DNA from: an uncultured Clostridia bacterium
Lineage (GTDB): Bacteria > Bacillota > Clostridia > Christensenellales > UBA1242
Reading direction: 5' to 3'
Assembly (NCBI GenBank): GCA_934754495.1
Contig: CAKVHW010000004.1
Location: forward strand, 70,943-134,942
DNA: 64,000 bases
Shown: piece after piece, positions 45,637 through 55,148 of the stretch
Position numbering within the stretch: the first letter of the stretch is position 1
How the letters are laid out: each line of letters begins with the position of its first letter
Translations under genes and position numbers: made by a program
Notes under the pieces: model-generated
What the model was told of the DNA's origin: nothing
Seen by the model: only the letters and a program-made list of their open reading frames with translations
Database searches by the model: none

Positions 45637-46796
45637 AAATTATTTGTTTCCACCATTTCAATTTCCCTAACCGCTTCCGAAACAAGTTCATCAATGTTAA
45701 GTTTGCTTTCTTCTTCCAAAACTTTTTCCATGCTAGGTTTTATAACTGGGTGCTCTGGCAAAAACACTGTACAACAATCTTCATAAGGTAAAATAGATGT
45801 TTTGAAAGTGTTAATATTTTTAGCAATAATTGTAATATCCTCTTTATCCATTCCAATAAGTGGTCTTAATACCGGCATTGATTTAACAACAGCATTTGTG
45901 ACTGTTATGCTTTCAATTGTTTGGCTAGCAACTTGCCCCAAACTTTCACCAGTTATAATGGTTTGAAGTTTCTTCTTATGACACAACTTTTCTGCAATTC
46001 GCATCATAATTCTACGCATAATTGTAATCATGTATTCTGGATCACAATTTTTATGGATTTCTTCTTGAATTTTTGTAAATTTACAAACATATAGTTTTAT
46101 ATTTCCTGTATACTCACTCAATATTTGTGCTAATTCAAAAACTTTTTGTTTTGCCTGCTCACTTGTATATGGATAACTATGAAAATGAAGTGCCGATAAG
46201 GTCATTCCACGTTTTGCCATAGTAAATCCAGCCACAGGGCTATCAATTCCGCCTGACAATAACAAAAGACCCTTTCCACTCGTTCCTACCGGCATGCCGT
46301 TTAAGCAGTTTATTTTTTCAAAAAACACAAATGTCATGTTGTTTTCTCTAATGTCAACATTAATATCTGTTTCCGCATTAAACAAATCAACCTTTACATT
46401 AGGATTGTTTTTAAGCACCAATCCACCAAGTTTTGCAGAAAATTCATTTGAAGTAAGTGGAAAAGATTTGTCTGCACGTCTAACAGTAACCCTAAAAGTT
46501 TTTGTTTCCACCACAATTTTAGAAACATAATCTTCAATTTGTTGTTGATTAGTTTCCATTAAAACCGCAGGACTAACCGAGTGAATGCCAAATATTTTAG
46601 AAAGTGTTTCAATAATTTGAAATTCGTCTGATTTATCGTAACCAAAAACATAATATCTACCAGATATTTTCTTTGTTTTGCAATTGAAATTTTTTAATCT
46701 ATCTTTAATGTTGTTTATTAAAGTTTTTTCAAAAAATCCTTTATTTTTCCCCTTTAAAAACAACTCACCGTATCTAATTAATATAGCATTTTCCAT
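45633..46796 (-). CDS. thiI: tRNA 4-thiouridine synthase ThiI
   Basis: ThiI makes 4-thiouridine at position 8 of tRNAs, using sulfur passed on by a cysteine desulfurase. The 387-residue protein has an N-terminal ferredoxin-like and THUMP region and a PP-loop ATPase motif LLLLSGGIDSPVAG (about 178-191). It lacks the C-terminal rhodanese domain of the E. coli form, as in Bacillus. The desulfurase gene ends one base before it, so the two work as a pair, like nifZ-thiI of Bacillus. Confidence 0.94.
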   Translation of the reverse strand: MENAILIRYGELFLKGKNKGFFEKTLINNIKDRLKNFNCKTKKISGRYYVFGYDKSDEFQIIETLSKIFGIHSVSPAVLMETNQQQIEDYVSKIVVETKTFRVTVRRADKSFPLTSNEFSAKLGGLVLKNNPNVKVDLFNAETDINVDIRENNMTFVFFEKINCLNGMPVGTSGKGLLLLSGGIDSPVAGFTMAKRGMTLSALHFHSYPYTSEQAKQKVFELAQILSEYTGNIKLYVCKFTKIQEEIHKNCDPEYMITIMRRIMMRIAEKLCHKKKLQTIITGESLGQVASQTIESITVTNAVVKSMPVLRPLIGMDKEDITIIAKNINTFKTSILPYEDCCTVFLPEHPVIKPSMEKVLEEESKLNIDELVSEAVREIEMVETNNL

Positions 46797-46797
46797 G

Positions 46798-47928
46798 TTA
46801 TCTTACCTTTTGTAAATATTCTTTAACATTTTTATTTAAACATTCGGTTGCAAATTTTACTTCATCTAAAGTGTTAAAATCGCTAAAACTTATGCGAACT
46901 GCACCTTCAATATCTAGTGCAGAATAGCCTAATTCCGACAGATTTCTATTTTCTTTTTTCTTACTGGAACAAGCCGACCCATTACCAACTAAAACACCAT
47001 CATCTTCCATCATATGAACAAGTGTTTCTGCCCTACAACCTGTACAACATATCATTGCAATATATGGCGAATTAAAGCCGTTATTAACAACTTTGTATGG
47101 AAGTGAATAGTCTAAATTATCTAGCAAATACTTTTTATATTCTGTCACTTTTTCATGGTTTTGTTTTTGGTTGTTTTTTGCCATTTCGCAAGCCACTTTT
47201 AGTGCCATCATACCCGAAACATTTTCTGTTCCACTTCTAAGGGCATCTTGTTGACCCCCGCCAGTTATTAGCGGTTTTACATGTTTTGCATCTTTCACAA
47301 ACAACCCACCAATTCCCTTAACACAATGAATCTTATGTCCACTAATTGTGTAGAAATCAACACCTAAATCTGTCAAATTTACTGGGATTTTTCCAAAAGC
47401 TTGCACACCGTCACTATGAAACAATATGTTTTTGTTTTTGTGTTTTACAATAGAAACAAGTTTTTTAATATCATTTACTGCCCCTGTTTCGTTGTTTACG
47501 TGAATTATTGAAACCAAAGCAACATCGTCAGTAAGTTTTTTCAATAAATCCGCTTCATCTACAACACCATCACTTGTAACCTTAACAAAGTCTATGTTAA
47601 ATCCAGCATTTTTTAGGTCAAGTGCAGTGTTATAAATTGCTGGATGTTCAGCAACCGAAACAAGTATTTTATTGTTTTTGTTAGCAAATGCTCGCAAAAC
47701 CATGTTGTTGCTTTCAGTTGCACCGCTCGTGAAAATAAAGTTATCTGTTTTTCTTGCGCCAAGCGAATTTAAAATACTTTCTTTTGCCCTTTTAAGTTCG
47801 GTAGAAATTTTAAAGGCTGTGGTGTAAATTGCACCTGCATTGTAAAAATTTTCGTCATTATAGTAATTAACAATATCAAGCACTTCTTTGTATGGTTTTG
47901 TAGTGCTTGCGTTATCTAAAAAAATCAT
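46798..47928 (-). CDS. cysteine desulfurase (IscS/NifS family), partner of ThiI
   Basis: A PLP enzyme that takes sulfur from cysteine. The 376-residue protein has the PLP lysine in SGHKIHCVKGIG (about 205), HVNNETGA, and the catalytic cysteine in GNGSACSSKK (about 327), the longer loop found in class I enzymes. The start ATG is preceded by AAGG. The tight coupling to thiI makes tRNA thiolation its probable main task. I leave the symbol open because nifZ, iscS and nifS are used for such genes. Confidence 0.92.
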   Translation of the reverse strand: MIFLDNASTTKPYKEVLDIVNYYNDENFYNAGAIYTTAFKISTELKRAKESILNSLGARKTDNFIFTSGATESNNMVLRAFANKNNKILVSVAEHPAIYNTALDLKNAGFNIDFVKVTSDGVVDEADLLKKLTDDVALVSIIHVNNETGAVNDIKKLVSIVKHKNKNILFHSDGVQAFGKIPVNLTDLGVDFYTISGHKIHCVKGIGGLFVKDAKHVKPLITGGGQQDALRSGTENVSGMMALKVACEMAKNNQKQNHEKVTEYKKYLLDNLDYSLPYKVVNNGFNSPYIAMICCTGCRAETLVHMMEDDGVLVGNGSACSSKKKENRNLSELGYSALDIEGAVRISFSDFNTLDEVKFATECLNKNVKEYLQKVR

Positions 47929-47961
47929 AATATAAACCTTATTAATTAAAAATCTAAATGT

Positions 47962-47990
47962 ATTATATCACAATATTTTTGCCTATTCAA
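47962..47990 (-). promoter_or_regulatory. promoter of the desulfurase-thiI operon
   Basis: Minus-strand TTGAAT (47985-47990), a 17-nt spacer and TATAAT (47962-47967). Confidence 0.75.
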
Positions 47991-47998
47991 TCAATATT

Positions 47999-48679
47999 TT
48001 AATATGGAACAAAGTTTAGAAGTGTATCAAGAGAGTCGGAATACAAATAAACTTCTGGAACACTCCCTACAATTATGCTTTCCGCAATCAAAACATTTTG
48101 TGATGTTGTAAATCTTTTTGTATACAGGGGCAAAACCACACCTACATTAGCATTGATATTAAGATAAATCCTATGAATTGTTTGGTTTACACCTGCTGTT
48201 TCAAACTCACTTGAAAATGTACTAAAAACCGAGCCAATTGGTGTAACATTTAGCTTTATACTAGGTCCTAGCCCAACAAAAAACGGAATGCCTGTAAACG
48301 AGCCTAGCGCAATAGAAACACCGTTTTTTCCATACTCCTCTATTTTGTTTTCAGTGGTTTGAGCAAGGTCTTTACTTAGGTTGTTTATTTCAAGGCTATT
48401 CGCCTGAATCATTGAAATATTTCCCAGTTCGTCAGTTACAATATTTATAAGGTCATCATAAACAATTGAGTTCATCACAACATCACTTATCGAACTATTA
48501 ACCGCACGAGTTGCAATCGCTTTTGCCTTAAGTTCTATTGTATTTACAAGCACTGGATTAATAATAACACCAAAAAACAAGTAAAAAATAAAAAAAATAA
48601 GAAGTAGTATTGATATTGTCAATATTAGTTTCTTATTTTTTATTAACTTGTTTTTTATTTTGGACAAACTAATAACCAT
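47999..48679 (-). CDS. yunB: sporulation protein YunB
   Basis: YunB is a conserved spore-former protein made in the mother cell and needed for normal spore formation in Bacillus. The 226-residue product has one N-terminal membrane helix (about 17-40) and an extracytoplasmic domain. That domain shows the family pattern: two-residue motif RAVN, ENKIEEYG, IALGSFTGIPFFVGLGP, AGVNQTIHRIYL and IIVGSVPEVYL. It is downstream of spoVAE on the same strand, among other sporulation genes. Confidence 0.85.
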   Translation of the reverse strand: MVISLSKIKNKLIKNKKLILTISILLLIFFIFYLFFGVIINPVLVNTIELKAKAIATRAVNSSISDVVMNSIVYDDLINIVTDELGNISMIQANSLEINNLSKDLAQTTENKIEEYGKNGVSIALGSFTGIPFFVGLGPSIKLNVTPIGSVFSTFSSEFETAGVNQTIHRIYLNINANVGVVLPLYTKRFTTSQNVLIAESIIVGSVPEVYLYSDSLDTLLNFVPY

Positions 48680-48714
48680 ATAAAAATATATGATTATTTT
48701 ATTAAAATTAAAAC

Positions 48715-49080
48715 TTAATATTTTTTTGTTTTACTGCTAAATATTGCAGAGAAAATGTATGCAAAAATCACTGCCGCAGCAATTCCGCCAGATGTAGCCG
48801 TAAGCCCACCAGTGAAAAGTCCCAAAACACCTTTTTCTTTAACCGCATCTATTACACCTTTTGCCAGACTTCTTCCAAAACCAGTAATAGGTACAGTTGC
48901 ACCTGCACCAGCAAACGACACCATTGGGTCATATAAATCAAAGCCTTCAAGCACTGCACCTATACACACAAATAGCACAAGTATACGTGAACTTGTTAAG
49001 GTTGTTTTTATTATCAACAACTGCCCTAGCATACATATTAATCCACCAACAGCAAAAACCTTTAAATACATCAACCACAT
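48715..49080 (-). CDS. spoVAE: stage V sporulation protein AE
   Basis: SpoVAE belongs to the SpoVA complex in the spore inner membrane, which moves calcium dipicolinate into the spore and out at germination. The 121-residue protein is very hydrophobic, with about four membrane segments and the SpoVAC/AE motif FAGAGATVPITGFG (about 55-68). GGAG lies 9 nt before the ATG. It follows spoVAD with a 3-nt gap. Confidence 0.92.
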   Translation of the reverse strand: MWLMYLKVFAVGGLICMLGQLLIIKTTLTSSRILVLFVCIGAVLEGFDLYDPMVSFAGAGATVPITGFGRSLAKGVIDAVKEKGVLGLFTGGLTATSGGIAAAVIFAYIFSAIFSSKTKKY

Positions 49081-49083
49081 ACA

Positions 49084-50097
49084 TCAATTCTCCTTAACTC
49101 TTTCAATTGTTATGGCATGGCAAATGCAAGGGATTGAGTCACCCTGTTGACTGGAAAGTGGCGACAGAAGTGCACCCGTTGGAGCAAAAAGTATTTTTTT
49201 GTACTCATTAGCTTCCATCTTACTAAGCACATACGATGCCAAAACGATTGCACTACAGCCTGGACCAGATGCTCCTTGAAAGGTTTTTTGATTATCAGAA
49301 TACATCATTTGCCCACAATCGCAATAATTTGTTCCAAGCCTGTACCCATTATGTTCCATAAGGTCTAAAAAAATTTCAGAACCAAGTTTTCCCAAGTCTC
49401 CAGTTAAAATTAAATCGTAATCTTCAGGTTTTGTACCAGTATCCTTAAAATGTGTAATTATTGTATCCATAGCAGCAGGTGCCATTGCCGCACCCATGTT
49501 ATTAACATCTTTTACACCAAAATCCATTACTTTGCCAAATGTAACTTCAGTTATTTCACATTTTCCACCTGTTGACGACAAAACAAAAGCCCCAGCACCA
49601 GTAACTGTCCATTGGCTTGTTGGTGGACGTTGGTTGCCCAATTCTAGCGGAAACCTATATTGTCTTTCAACCGTACTAAAGTGACTTGCTGTTGCACACA
49701 CAACCTTATTTACATATTTTGAGTCTATTAACAAAGCACCAAGTCCCAATGATTCGGCTATTGTGCTACATGCACCATACAATCCTAAAAACATTGAATC
49801 AAATTGCCTTGCGGTAAATGCTGATGAAATAATTTGATCTAATAAGTCACCCATCAAAAGAATTTCTATGTCGCTTGTCTTAAGACCAGATTTTTCTATT
49901 GCTTGAAAAACAGCTTGCTCTAGCATTTTTCTTTCGGTGTGCTCAAAAGTTTTTTCACCAAACTTGTCATTTTTTAACACATAGTCATAGAATTTACCAA
50001 AATTACCATTGCCTTCTTTTTCTCCTGCTATGCTATAACGTCCTATTATTTGTGGTTTATTGGTGAGTATAAATGTTTGTTTTCCCTTTTTCTTCAT
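49084..50097 (-). CDS. spoVAD: stage V sporulation protein AD
   Basis: SpoVAD is the soluble, thiolase-fold member of the SpoVA complex that binds dipicolinic acid. The 337-residue protein shows the family pattern: NFGKFYDYVL, MGDLLDQIISSAF, YGACSTIAESLGLG, RQYRFPLELGNQRPPTSQWTVTGAG and GDLGKLGSEI (each quoted in part). The full length matches the family. It lies between spoVAC and spoVAE, the usual order spoVAC-AD-AE for Clostridia. Confidence 0.96.
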   Translation of the reverse strand: MKKKGKQTFILTNKPQIIGRYSIAGEKEGNGNFGKFYDYVLKNDKFGEKTFEHTERKMLEQAVFQAIEKSGLKTSDIEILLMGDLLDQIISSAFTARQFDSMFLGLYGACSTIAESLGLGALLIDSKYVNKVVCATASHFSTVERQYRFPLELGNQRPPTSQWTVTGAGAFVLSSTGGKCEITEVTFGKVMDFGVKDVNNMGAAMAPAAMDTIITHFKDTGTKPEDYDLILTGDLGKLGSEIFLDLMEHNGYRLGTNYCDCGQMMYSDNQKTFQGASGPGCSAIVLASYVLSKMEANEYKKILFAPTGALLSPLSSQQGDSIPCICHAITIERVKEN

Positions 50098-50106
50098 ATA
50101 AACTCC

Positions 50107-50553
50107 TTAGAATATTAAATAAAATATTCCTATTATTATTGAAACAGCAATTCCATTTACAATCACTGGACCAGCAACACTAAACATTTTGACACATGTT
50201 CCAAAAATAAAGCCTTCCTTTTTAAACTCTATGGCTGGACTTGTAATTGAATTAGAAAAACCTGTGATTGGCACAATAGTACCAGCACCGGCAAAAACGC
50301 CAATTCTATCAAAAACTCCAAGGCCTGTTAAAAAACTTGCAAGAAAAATAAGGACAATAAGCATCCATGTTGTTGCTTCATCAACAGTCATTGTTTGGAA
50401 TATAGCCATAAGCGAATCCATTATTCCCTGCCCAATACAACAAATTATTCCACCAACAATGAAAGCATATATTAAGGTTGGGAAATTTTTTGTTTTTGGT
50501 GTTTTTTCCAACACATATTCATTGTACTTTTCACTTCTCTCTTTTTCGTCCAT
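50107..50553 (-). CDS. spoVAC: stage V sporulation protein AC
   Basis: SpoVAC is a mechanosensitive-channel-like membrane protein of the SpoVA complex. The 148-residue protein has several hydrophobic helices, the GLGVFDRIGVFAGAGT stretch and IVPITGFSNSITSPA. I set the start at ATG 50553 after GGGTGG. An open frame continues 36 codons upstream but is hydrophobic, lacks a ribosome binding site and is not part of the family. No spoVAA, spoVAB or spoVAEB genes are seen. Confidence 0.94.
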   Translation of the reverse strand: MDEKERSEKYNEYVLEKTPKTKNFPTLIYAFIVGGIICCIGQGIMDSLMAIFQTMTVDEATTWMLIVLIFLASFLTGLGVFDRIGVFAGAGTIVPITGFSNSITSPAIEFKKEGFIFGTCVKMFSVAGPVIVNGIAVSIIIGIFYLIF

Positions 50554-50672
50554 AAAACCACCCTTTTGTTTTGATTTTTGCCAACTTACAAAATTTTTAA
50601 AACAAAATATAAAAAAATATAAATAAAAAAAATAATTTGTTGCAAAATAAAAACATATCACGGAGGATTTTT

Positions 50673-53138
50673 ATGAAAAAAATTATTTCTATTATGTTAA
50701 TGTGTATGTTTTTTGCAATTTTTATTGTTGCTTGCAAACAAGACACAACCGCCAATATTGTGGCAAAAAACCTAGACAAAAACCTTAACAATTTATCAAC
50801 AACAGTCAACAAACTCGACACAATTGACAACAAATACATCTCAAACCCTGATTTATACTCAAGTATTTCTACACCAACCAACAATAAAGACAAATTCTTT
50901 GCTTTAACTTTCGCTAAAAAAGCTGATACCAATAATGAAATCAATGATCTAGTTAAACAATTGTTGGTAAATAAAATTAAACAAAATTTGCTAAATCAAA
51001 ATACAACAAACAACAACGATTGTTATAACTGCAAAAAATATTGCGACAATAATGGTAATTGTTATTACACCGATTGCAATGGCAATAATTACATGTGTGA
51101 CACTGCTGGAAATTGTAGTACATGTCCAAGCATTCCAAGCAATTGCAGCTATATGGGTGAAAGCAACTTTTCTACTTGTCCTAACGCAACACCTATGAGC
51201 AGTCAATCACAAGACGACCTTCTTGTAGAACAATTATCCCTAGAACAAAATATCGCAACATCAAATAACAATAATGAACATAACAACATTGATCCGTCTT
51301 TTAACCACACAACATTAGAAATGAGAGATGAAGAAAGACCTGTAGTAGTTGGCGATGATTTAGATAGTAGCGTCACAGATACAACCACTCCAACTGACAC
51401 AACCACCGACAACACATACAACAGTCAAGACACAACAAACACTAATGAAAACCCAAATGTAAGAGTATACTACTTCACACAAGAAAGTTTTACACCACCT
51501 CATTTAAGATATCAACCAAGATATGTTAACGAATACAACGAGAACAATATTAATGATCAAATTGAAACATACCTATTCAAAATTCAAAAATTATACGCAA
51601 TGACAGAAGATAGTATTGAAGCAAACTCTATTCTTTCAGAATGCAAACAATCAGTATTAGATTGCATTCAAGAAATTAAAGAACTTAACACTTCAATTTT
51701 AAACGGAAATTGCGAACCATCTACCCAACAACTTGAAGCACTTAATAATTATATTTCTGACATCAAAATTACAATTGGCAGACTTAAAAATTGTAATGGC
51801 GAACTAAGCAAAGAAGTAAACGACATCAACTCTTCAACAAGTTCATCTTTGGTAAGCGGTGTAGATGTTTTGAATAGTAGATATTTAAAATTACTAAATC
51901 ATATTGACACTAGAATCACCTATCACAAAAGTGCTATCGCAACACTAGAACAAATTAGATATTTACTAGATGACGCAGTCAATGGAAATTCTATTAATGA
52001 AGAACAAATAATGAATATTGTAAACAATAGTCATCTTCAAGATGATGACAAACTACAAATAAAAGATATTATTGAAGATATAAAAAATTCAGAAAATTCA
52101 AATAATGTGGTTGATGACACAAACACTAATACAAGTGTCAATAATAATGGTGTTTATGACACAAACTCTAATAATAATGACAGTAATTATAAAGTATTTG
52201 ACAATAATAACACTTTAGACGATACGCAAAAAAATCAAAAAATTGGTGAAAATTTTAATGATTTTGCAAATGAAAATCAAAACAATACAAATAACAATGA
52301 AAATCAAATAAACAATTACAACAGCAATCAAACAGAAAACAATCAAGAAACAAACACCAATACTCCATCAGAAACCAGCACAGAAAACCTAGATTTTAAT
52401 AACACTCAAGGTACACTTGAATCAACCGAAAACAACATAAACAGTAATGATTTTTATCACGAAAATGGCACAAATTTAATCGATAATAACGATGATGTTG
52501 TTAATGAAAACATAGACAAAGAAAGTGGCAAACAAACAAATATTGACACTTATGACAATTCAAGTTTAAGTAATATTGACACTTACAGGGACAATATTAC
52601 AACTGAAAAAAATAATACAAATATTGAAACAAATTTAGATGAAAATAATACAAATACTGGCACTGATTATTCTCAAAATTTTACACAAAATGACAACATT
52701 ATTGACTCAAATTCAATTGCAAATGATAGTGAAAATTATGTGAACAATGATCAATCTTTAGATACAAATTCAAACAATTTTGGTGGTAACAACACAGATA
52801 ATGTAATGGTAAATAACGATACAAATAATGGTTTTGAATCAACTAATCCTCTAGTAAATGGAACAACATTAGATAATGGTTTTGCCAACTCTGGAATGCA
52901 TCAAAACAGTGTAATTACTCAAAACAATCTTGATACCAATAACGGCTTTGGTGGTTATTATTATACTGCAGATGGCGAAATTAAAAACATTGGTATTGAC
53001 AACAACAACCTTGGAAACAATGGCAACACTGTAGAAACAAATCTTAATGGTAACAATAATGTAAACACATATGGATATAATACTTTACTTGACATTATCA
53101 ATCAAGGCACTGTCAATAATGGCATTAACACATTATAA
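50673..53138 (+). CDS. large Asn-rich lipoprotein of unknown function
   Basis: No known family recognised. The 821-residue protein begins with a lipoprotein signal (MKKIISIMLM..., lipobox IVAC, Cys at about residue 21). A cysteine-rich segment follows (about 115-175, 11 Cys, spaced like short knots), then a helical region (about 285-450) with further cysteines. After that are about 350 residues dominated by Asn, Thr, Asp and Ser, with Gly at the end. I choose ATG 50673 because GGAGG lies 7 nt before it. It lies on the opposite strand between spoVAC and sigF. A surface or spore-envelope role is a guess from position and composition. Confidence 0.7.
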   Translation: MKKIISIMLMCMFFAIFIVACKQDTTANIVAKNLDKNLNNLSTTVNKLDTIDNKYISNPDLYSSISTPTNNKDKFFALTFAKKADTNNEINDLVKQLLVNKIKQNLLNQNTTNNNDCYNCKKYCDNNGNCYYTDCNGNNYMCDTAGNCSTCPSIPSNCSYMGESNFSTCPNATPMSSQSQDDLLVEQLSLEQNIATSNNNNEHNNIDPSFNHTTLEMRDEERPVVVGDDLDSSVTDTTTPTDTTTDNTYNSQDTTNTNENPNVRVYYFTQESFTPPHLRYQPRYVNEYNENNINDQIETYLFKIQKLYAMTEDSIEANSILSECKQSVLDCIQEIKELNTSILNGNCEPSTQQLEALNNYISDIKITIGRLKNCNGELSKEVNDINSSTSSSLVSGVDVLNSRYLKLLNHIDTRITYHKSAIATLEQIRYLLDDAVNGNSINEEQIMNIVNNSHLQDDDKLQIKDIIEDIKNSENSNNVVDDTNTNTSVNNNGVYDTNSNNNDSNYKVFDNNNTLDDTQKNQKIGENFNDFANENQNNTNNNENQINNYNSNQTENNQETNTNTPSETSTENLDFNNTQGTLESTENNINSNDFYHENGTNLIDNNDDVVNENIDKESGKQTNIDTYDNSSLSNIDTYRDNITTEKNNTNIETNLDENNTNTGTDYSQNFTQNDNIIDSNSIANDSENYVNNDQSLDTNSNNFGGNNTDNVMVNNDTNNGFESTNPLVNGTTLDNGFANSGMHQNSVITQNNLDTNNGFGGYYYTADGEIKNIGIDNNNLGNNGNTVETNLNGNNNVNTYGYNTLLDIINQGTVNNGINTL

Positions 53139-53145
53139 AAAAATA

Positions 53146-53178
53146 AAAAACTACGTGAAATTAAAACGTAGTTTTTTT
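53146..53178. terminator. bidirectional terminator between the Asn-rich gene and sigF
   Basis: AAAAACTACGT (53146-53156) pairs with ACGTAGTTTTT (53166-53176), with A/T-runs on both sides. The sigF stop codon lies at its edge. Confidence 0.85.
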
Positions 53179-53899
53179 ATTTTAAATTATTTCTTATTTT
53201 TTCTATTATTTTATTCTCAAGTCTACTTATTTGTACTTGAGATACACCCATAACAGTAGCAACCTCCTTTTGGGTTTTATCTCTAAAATAACGTAGAATT
53301 ATTATTTTCTTTTCTCGTTCTGATAGCGTTCCTATAGCCTTATACAACACCATATTGTCAAGATATGAATCAGGCGAATTTTCATTAGCAACCTTTTCTT
53401 CTAGCGATTGTTGCTTTCCATCACCATCTGAAACATCTACATCAAGCGATAAAATTTGTTTACTGCTTTCCATTGCATAAACAACATCATGTACATCAAC
53501 ATTTAATGCCTTTGCAATCTCTTCAACTGCTGGTGATTTATCATATTTAGTAGAATACTCATCTACAAACTTATTTATTTTAAAAGAAAGTGTTTTTACA
53601 CTACGTGATACTTTCATTACACCAGTATCACGCATATATCTTTTTATTTCTCCCGCAATCATTGGTACAGCATATGTGGAAAACTTCACATTAAAACTTG
53701 CATCAAAATTATTTATCGCTTTTAAAAAACCAAGACTGCCAAGTTGATACAGATCATCATATTCAACCCCCTTATTCAAGAACCTTTTCACCACACTTTT
53801 AATTAATGGTGAATTTTCTTCAATAAGTTTTTCTTTTGCAAACCCATCGTTATCTTTTGCTTTTTCAATTAAACTAAGAGTTTGACCGGCATCAAGCAT
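53177..53899 (-). CDS. sigF: RNA polymerase sigma-F factor (forespore)
   Basis: Sigma-F is the first forespore-specific sigma factor. The 240-residue protein has region 2 (YDDLYQLGSLGFLKAI, FSTYAVPMIAGEIKRYMRD), region 3 (about 110-160) and region 4 (LSEREKKIIILRYFRDKTQKEVA) with helix-turn-helix SQVQISRLE. It lies behind spoIIAA and spoIIAB, which decides for sigma-F over sigma-G or sigma-B. It starts one base after the spoIIAB stop. Confidence 0.95.
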   Translation of the reverse strand: MLDAGQTLSLIEKAKDNDGFAKEKLIEENSPLIKSVVKRFLNKGVEYDDLYQLGSLGFLKAINNFDASFNVKFSTYAVPMIAGEIKRYMRDTGVMKVSRSVKTLSFKINKFVDEYSTKYDKSPAVEEIAKALNVDVHDVVYAMESSKQILSLDVDVSDGDGKQQSLEEKVANENSPDSYLDNMVLYKAIGTLSEREKKIIILRYFRDKTQKEVATVMGVSQVQISRLENKIIEKIRNNLK

Positions 53900-53900
53900 T

Positions 53901-54341
53901 CTAACCTCCCACTGCTATGCCATAATCCTTCTTTTTAGTCATAACAACCTTTACACCTTTATTAGGCTCTGACAAAACTTCCAGACTATCCATAAATCCT
54001 TCCATAACAGTAAAACCCATTCCACTTCGTTCGGCGTTTGGTTTTGACGTATAAAATGGTTGTTTCGCAAGTTCAACGTTGTCAATTCCAACACCATAAT
54101 CGGTAACCGTTATGTATATTTCATCTACAGAAAGTCGCACATATATCTCAACATCGCCTTTTGTTTTTGGGTAAGCATGCACAATACAATTAGTAAATGC
54201 TTCACTAATTGCCGTTTTTATATCGCCAAGTTCTTCAATGCTAGGATTTGTCAAAGCGCAAAAACTTGCCACTGCAAGCCTTACAAATGCTTCATTTTCA
54301 GTTGTTGCTTTCACTCGTAAAGTTAGTTCGTTGTTTATCAA
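53901..54341 (-). CDS. spoIIAB: anti-sigma-F factor, serine kinase SpoIIAB
   Basis: SpoIIAB holds sigma-F inactive and phosphorylates SpoIIAA. The 146-residue protein has a GHKL-type ATP site: N-box in AISEAFTNCIVHAY, G1 DYGVGI, and GMGFTVMEGFMD. Family length is normal. It lies 14 nt after spoIIAA and just before sigF in the classic spoIIA operon. Confidence 0.96.
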   Translation of the reverse strand: MINNELTLRVKATTENEAFVRLAVASFCALTNPSIEELGDIKTAISEAFTNCIVHAYPKTKGDVEIYVRLSVDEIYITVTDYGVGIDNVELAKQPFYTSKPNAERSGMGFTVMEGFMDSLEVLSEPNKGVKVVMTKKKDYGIAVGG

Positions 54342-54355
54342 AACTTATTCTCCTT

Positions 54356-54664
54356 TTAACTTATTTTGGGTATTATTTCATACAGCCCACTCATTTTGAA
54401 TATTTTTTCTATATGGTAATTAGGATTAATTACATACATAAATATGTTTTTACTTTTAAGTTTTTTATATCTTCCTATCAAAACCCCAATTCCCGTGCTA
54501 TCCATAAATTCAAGTTTGTCCATATCAATAACCAGTTTATTAAATTTATTTTCACTAATTAATTCGTCCATGACCGACCTTGTGTAATTAGCTGTACACT
54601 CGTCGAGTTCGCCAGCCAAACTTATTATCAATGTGTTTTTACTAACCGCACTCTTTATTTCCAT
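54356..54664 (-). CDS. spoIIAA: anti-sigma-F factor antagonist SpoIIAA
   Basis: In its unphosphorylated form SpoIIAA binds SpoIIAB and frees sigma-F. The 102-residue STAS-domain protein has the target serine S56 in FMDSTGIGV, as in all family members. AAAGGAG precedes the ATG. It is the first gene of the operon, whose promoter lies in the 185-bp space shared with the tRNA array. Confidence 0.95.
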   Translation of the reverse strand: MEIKSAVSKNTLIISLAGELDECTANYTRSVMDELISENKFNKLVIDMDKLEFMDSTGIGVLIGRYKKLKSKNIFMYVINPNYHIEKIFKMSGLYEIIPKIS

Positions 54665-54796
54665 TTTTTCTCCTTTTTGTTATAAAAAAATTGTAGCATA
54701 TCTAATTTTAAATAAATTAAGAACTTATGCATTTTTAACACTATTTTTGTCATATAAAAATAATACAAAACTATTGTAAAAATTTTGAAATTTCTC

Positions 54797-54825
54797 TTGA
54801 CATCTTATAAAGGTTATAGTAAAAT
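54797..54825 (+). promoter_or_regulatory. promoter of the seven-gene tRNA array
   Basis: TTGACA (54797-54802), a 17-nt spacer and TAAAAT (54820-54825), about 25 nt before the first tRNA. Confidence 0.8.
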
Positions 54826-54851
54826 TACATCGTATCACAAAGATGCTTAAT

Positions 54852-54928
54852 CGGGGTGTAGCGCAGTTTGGTAGCGCACTTGATTTGGGATCAAGGGGCC
54901 GGGAGTTCGAGTCTCTTCACCCCGACCA
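54852..54928 (+). tRNA. tRNA-Pro (TGG)
   Basis: 77 nt. Acceptor CGGGGTG pairs with CACCCCG and CCA is encoded. The anticodon arm CTTGA-TTTGGGA-TCAAG gives anticodon TGG. First gene of the array. Confidence 0.95.
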
Positions 54929-54944
54929 TTAATCTTTATGATTT

Positions 54945-55021
54945 GGGCGTTTAGCTCAGTTGGTTAGAGCAACCGGCTCATAACCGGTCGGTCCGGGGTT
55001 CAAGTCCCTGAACGCCCACCA
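54945..55021 (+). tRNA. tRNA with anticodon CAT (elongator Met or Ile2)
   Basis: 77 nt, acceptor GGGCGTT with AACGCCC and encoded CCA. The anticodon arm ACCGG-CTCATAA-CCGGT gives CAT. The normal G1-C72 pair and the lack of three G-C pairs in the anticodon stem exclude initiator tRNA. The TTAGCTCAGTTGGTTAGAGC part and the CGGCTCATAACCG arm resemble Bacillus tRNA-Ile2, in which TilS converts C34 to lysidine. Elongator Met remains possible. Confidence 0.85.
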
Positions 55022-55042
55022 ACCAATAAAGAAATATTATAT

Positions 55043-55119
55043 GGCTCGTTAGTTCAGCTGGTTAGAACGCCTGCCTGTCACGCAGGAGGTCAGCGGTTCA
55101 AGTCCGCTACGAGTCGCCA
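55043..55119 (+). tRNA. tRNA-Asp (GTC)
   Basis: 77 nt. Acceptor GGCTCGT with ACGAGTC, discriminator G and encoded CCA. Anticodon arm CCTGC-CTGTCAC-GCAGG. Confidence 0.95.
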
Positions 55120-55148
55120 TTTTTTATAAGGTACAGTCTATATGCCTT

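Noticed and set aside
50554..50661. N-terminal extension of spoVAC
   Set aside because: The frame is open but has no ribosome binding site, while ATG 50553 has one and gives the normal SpoVAC length.
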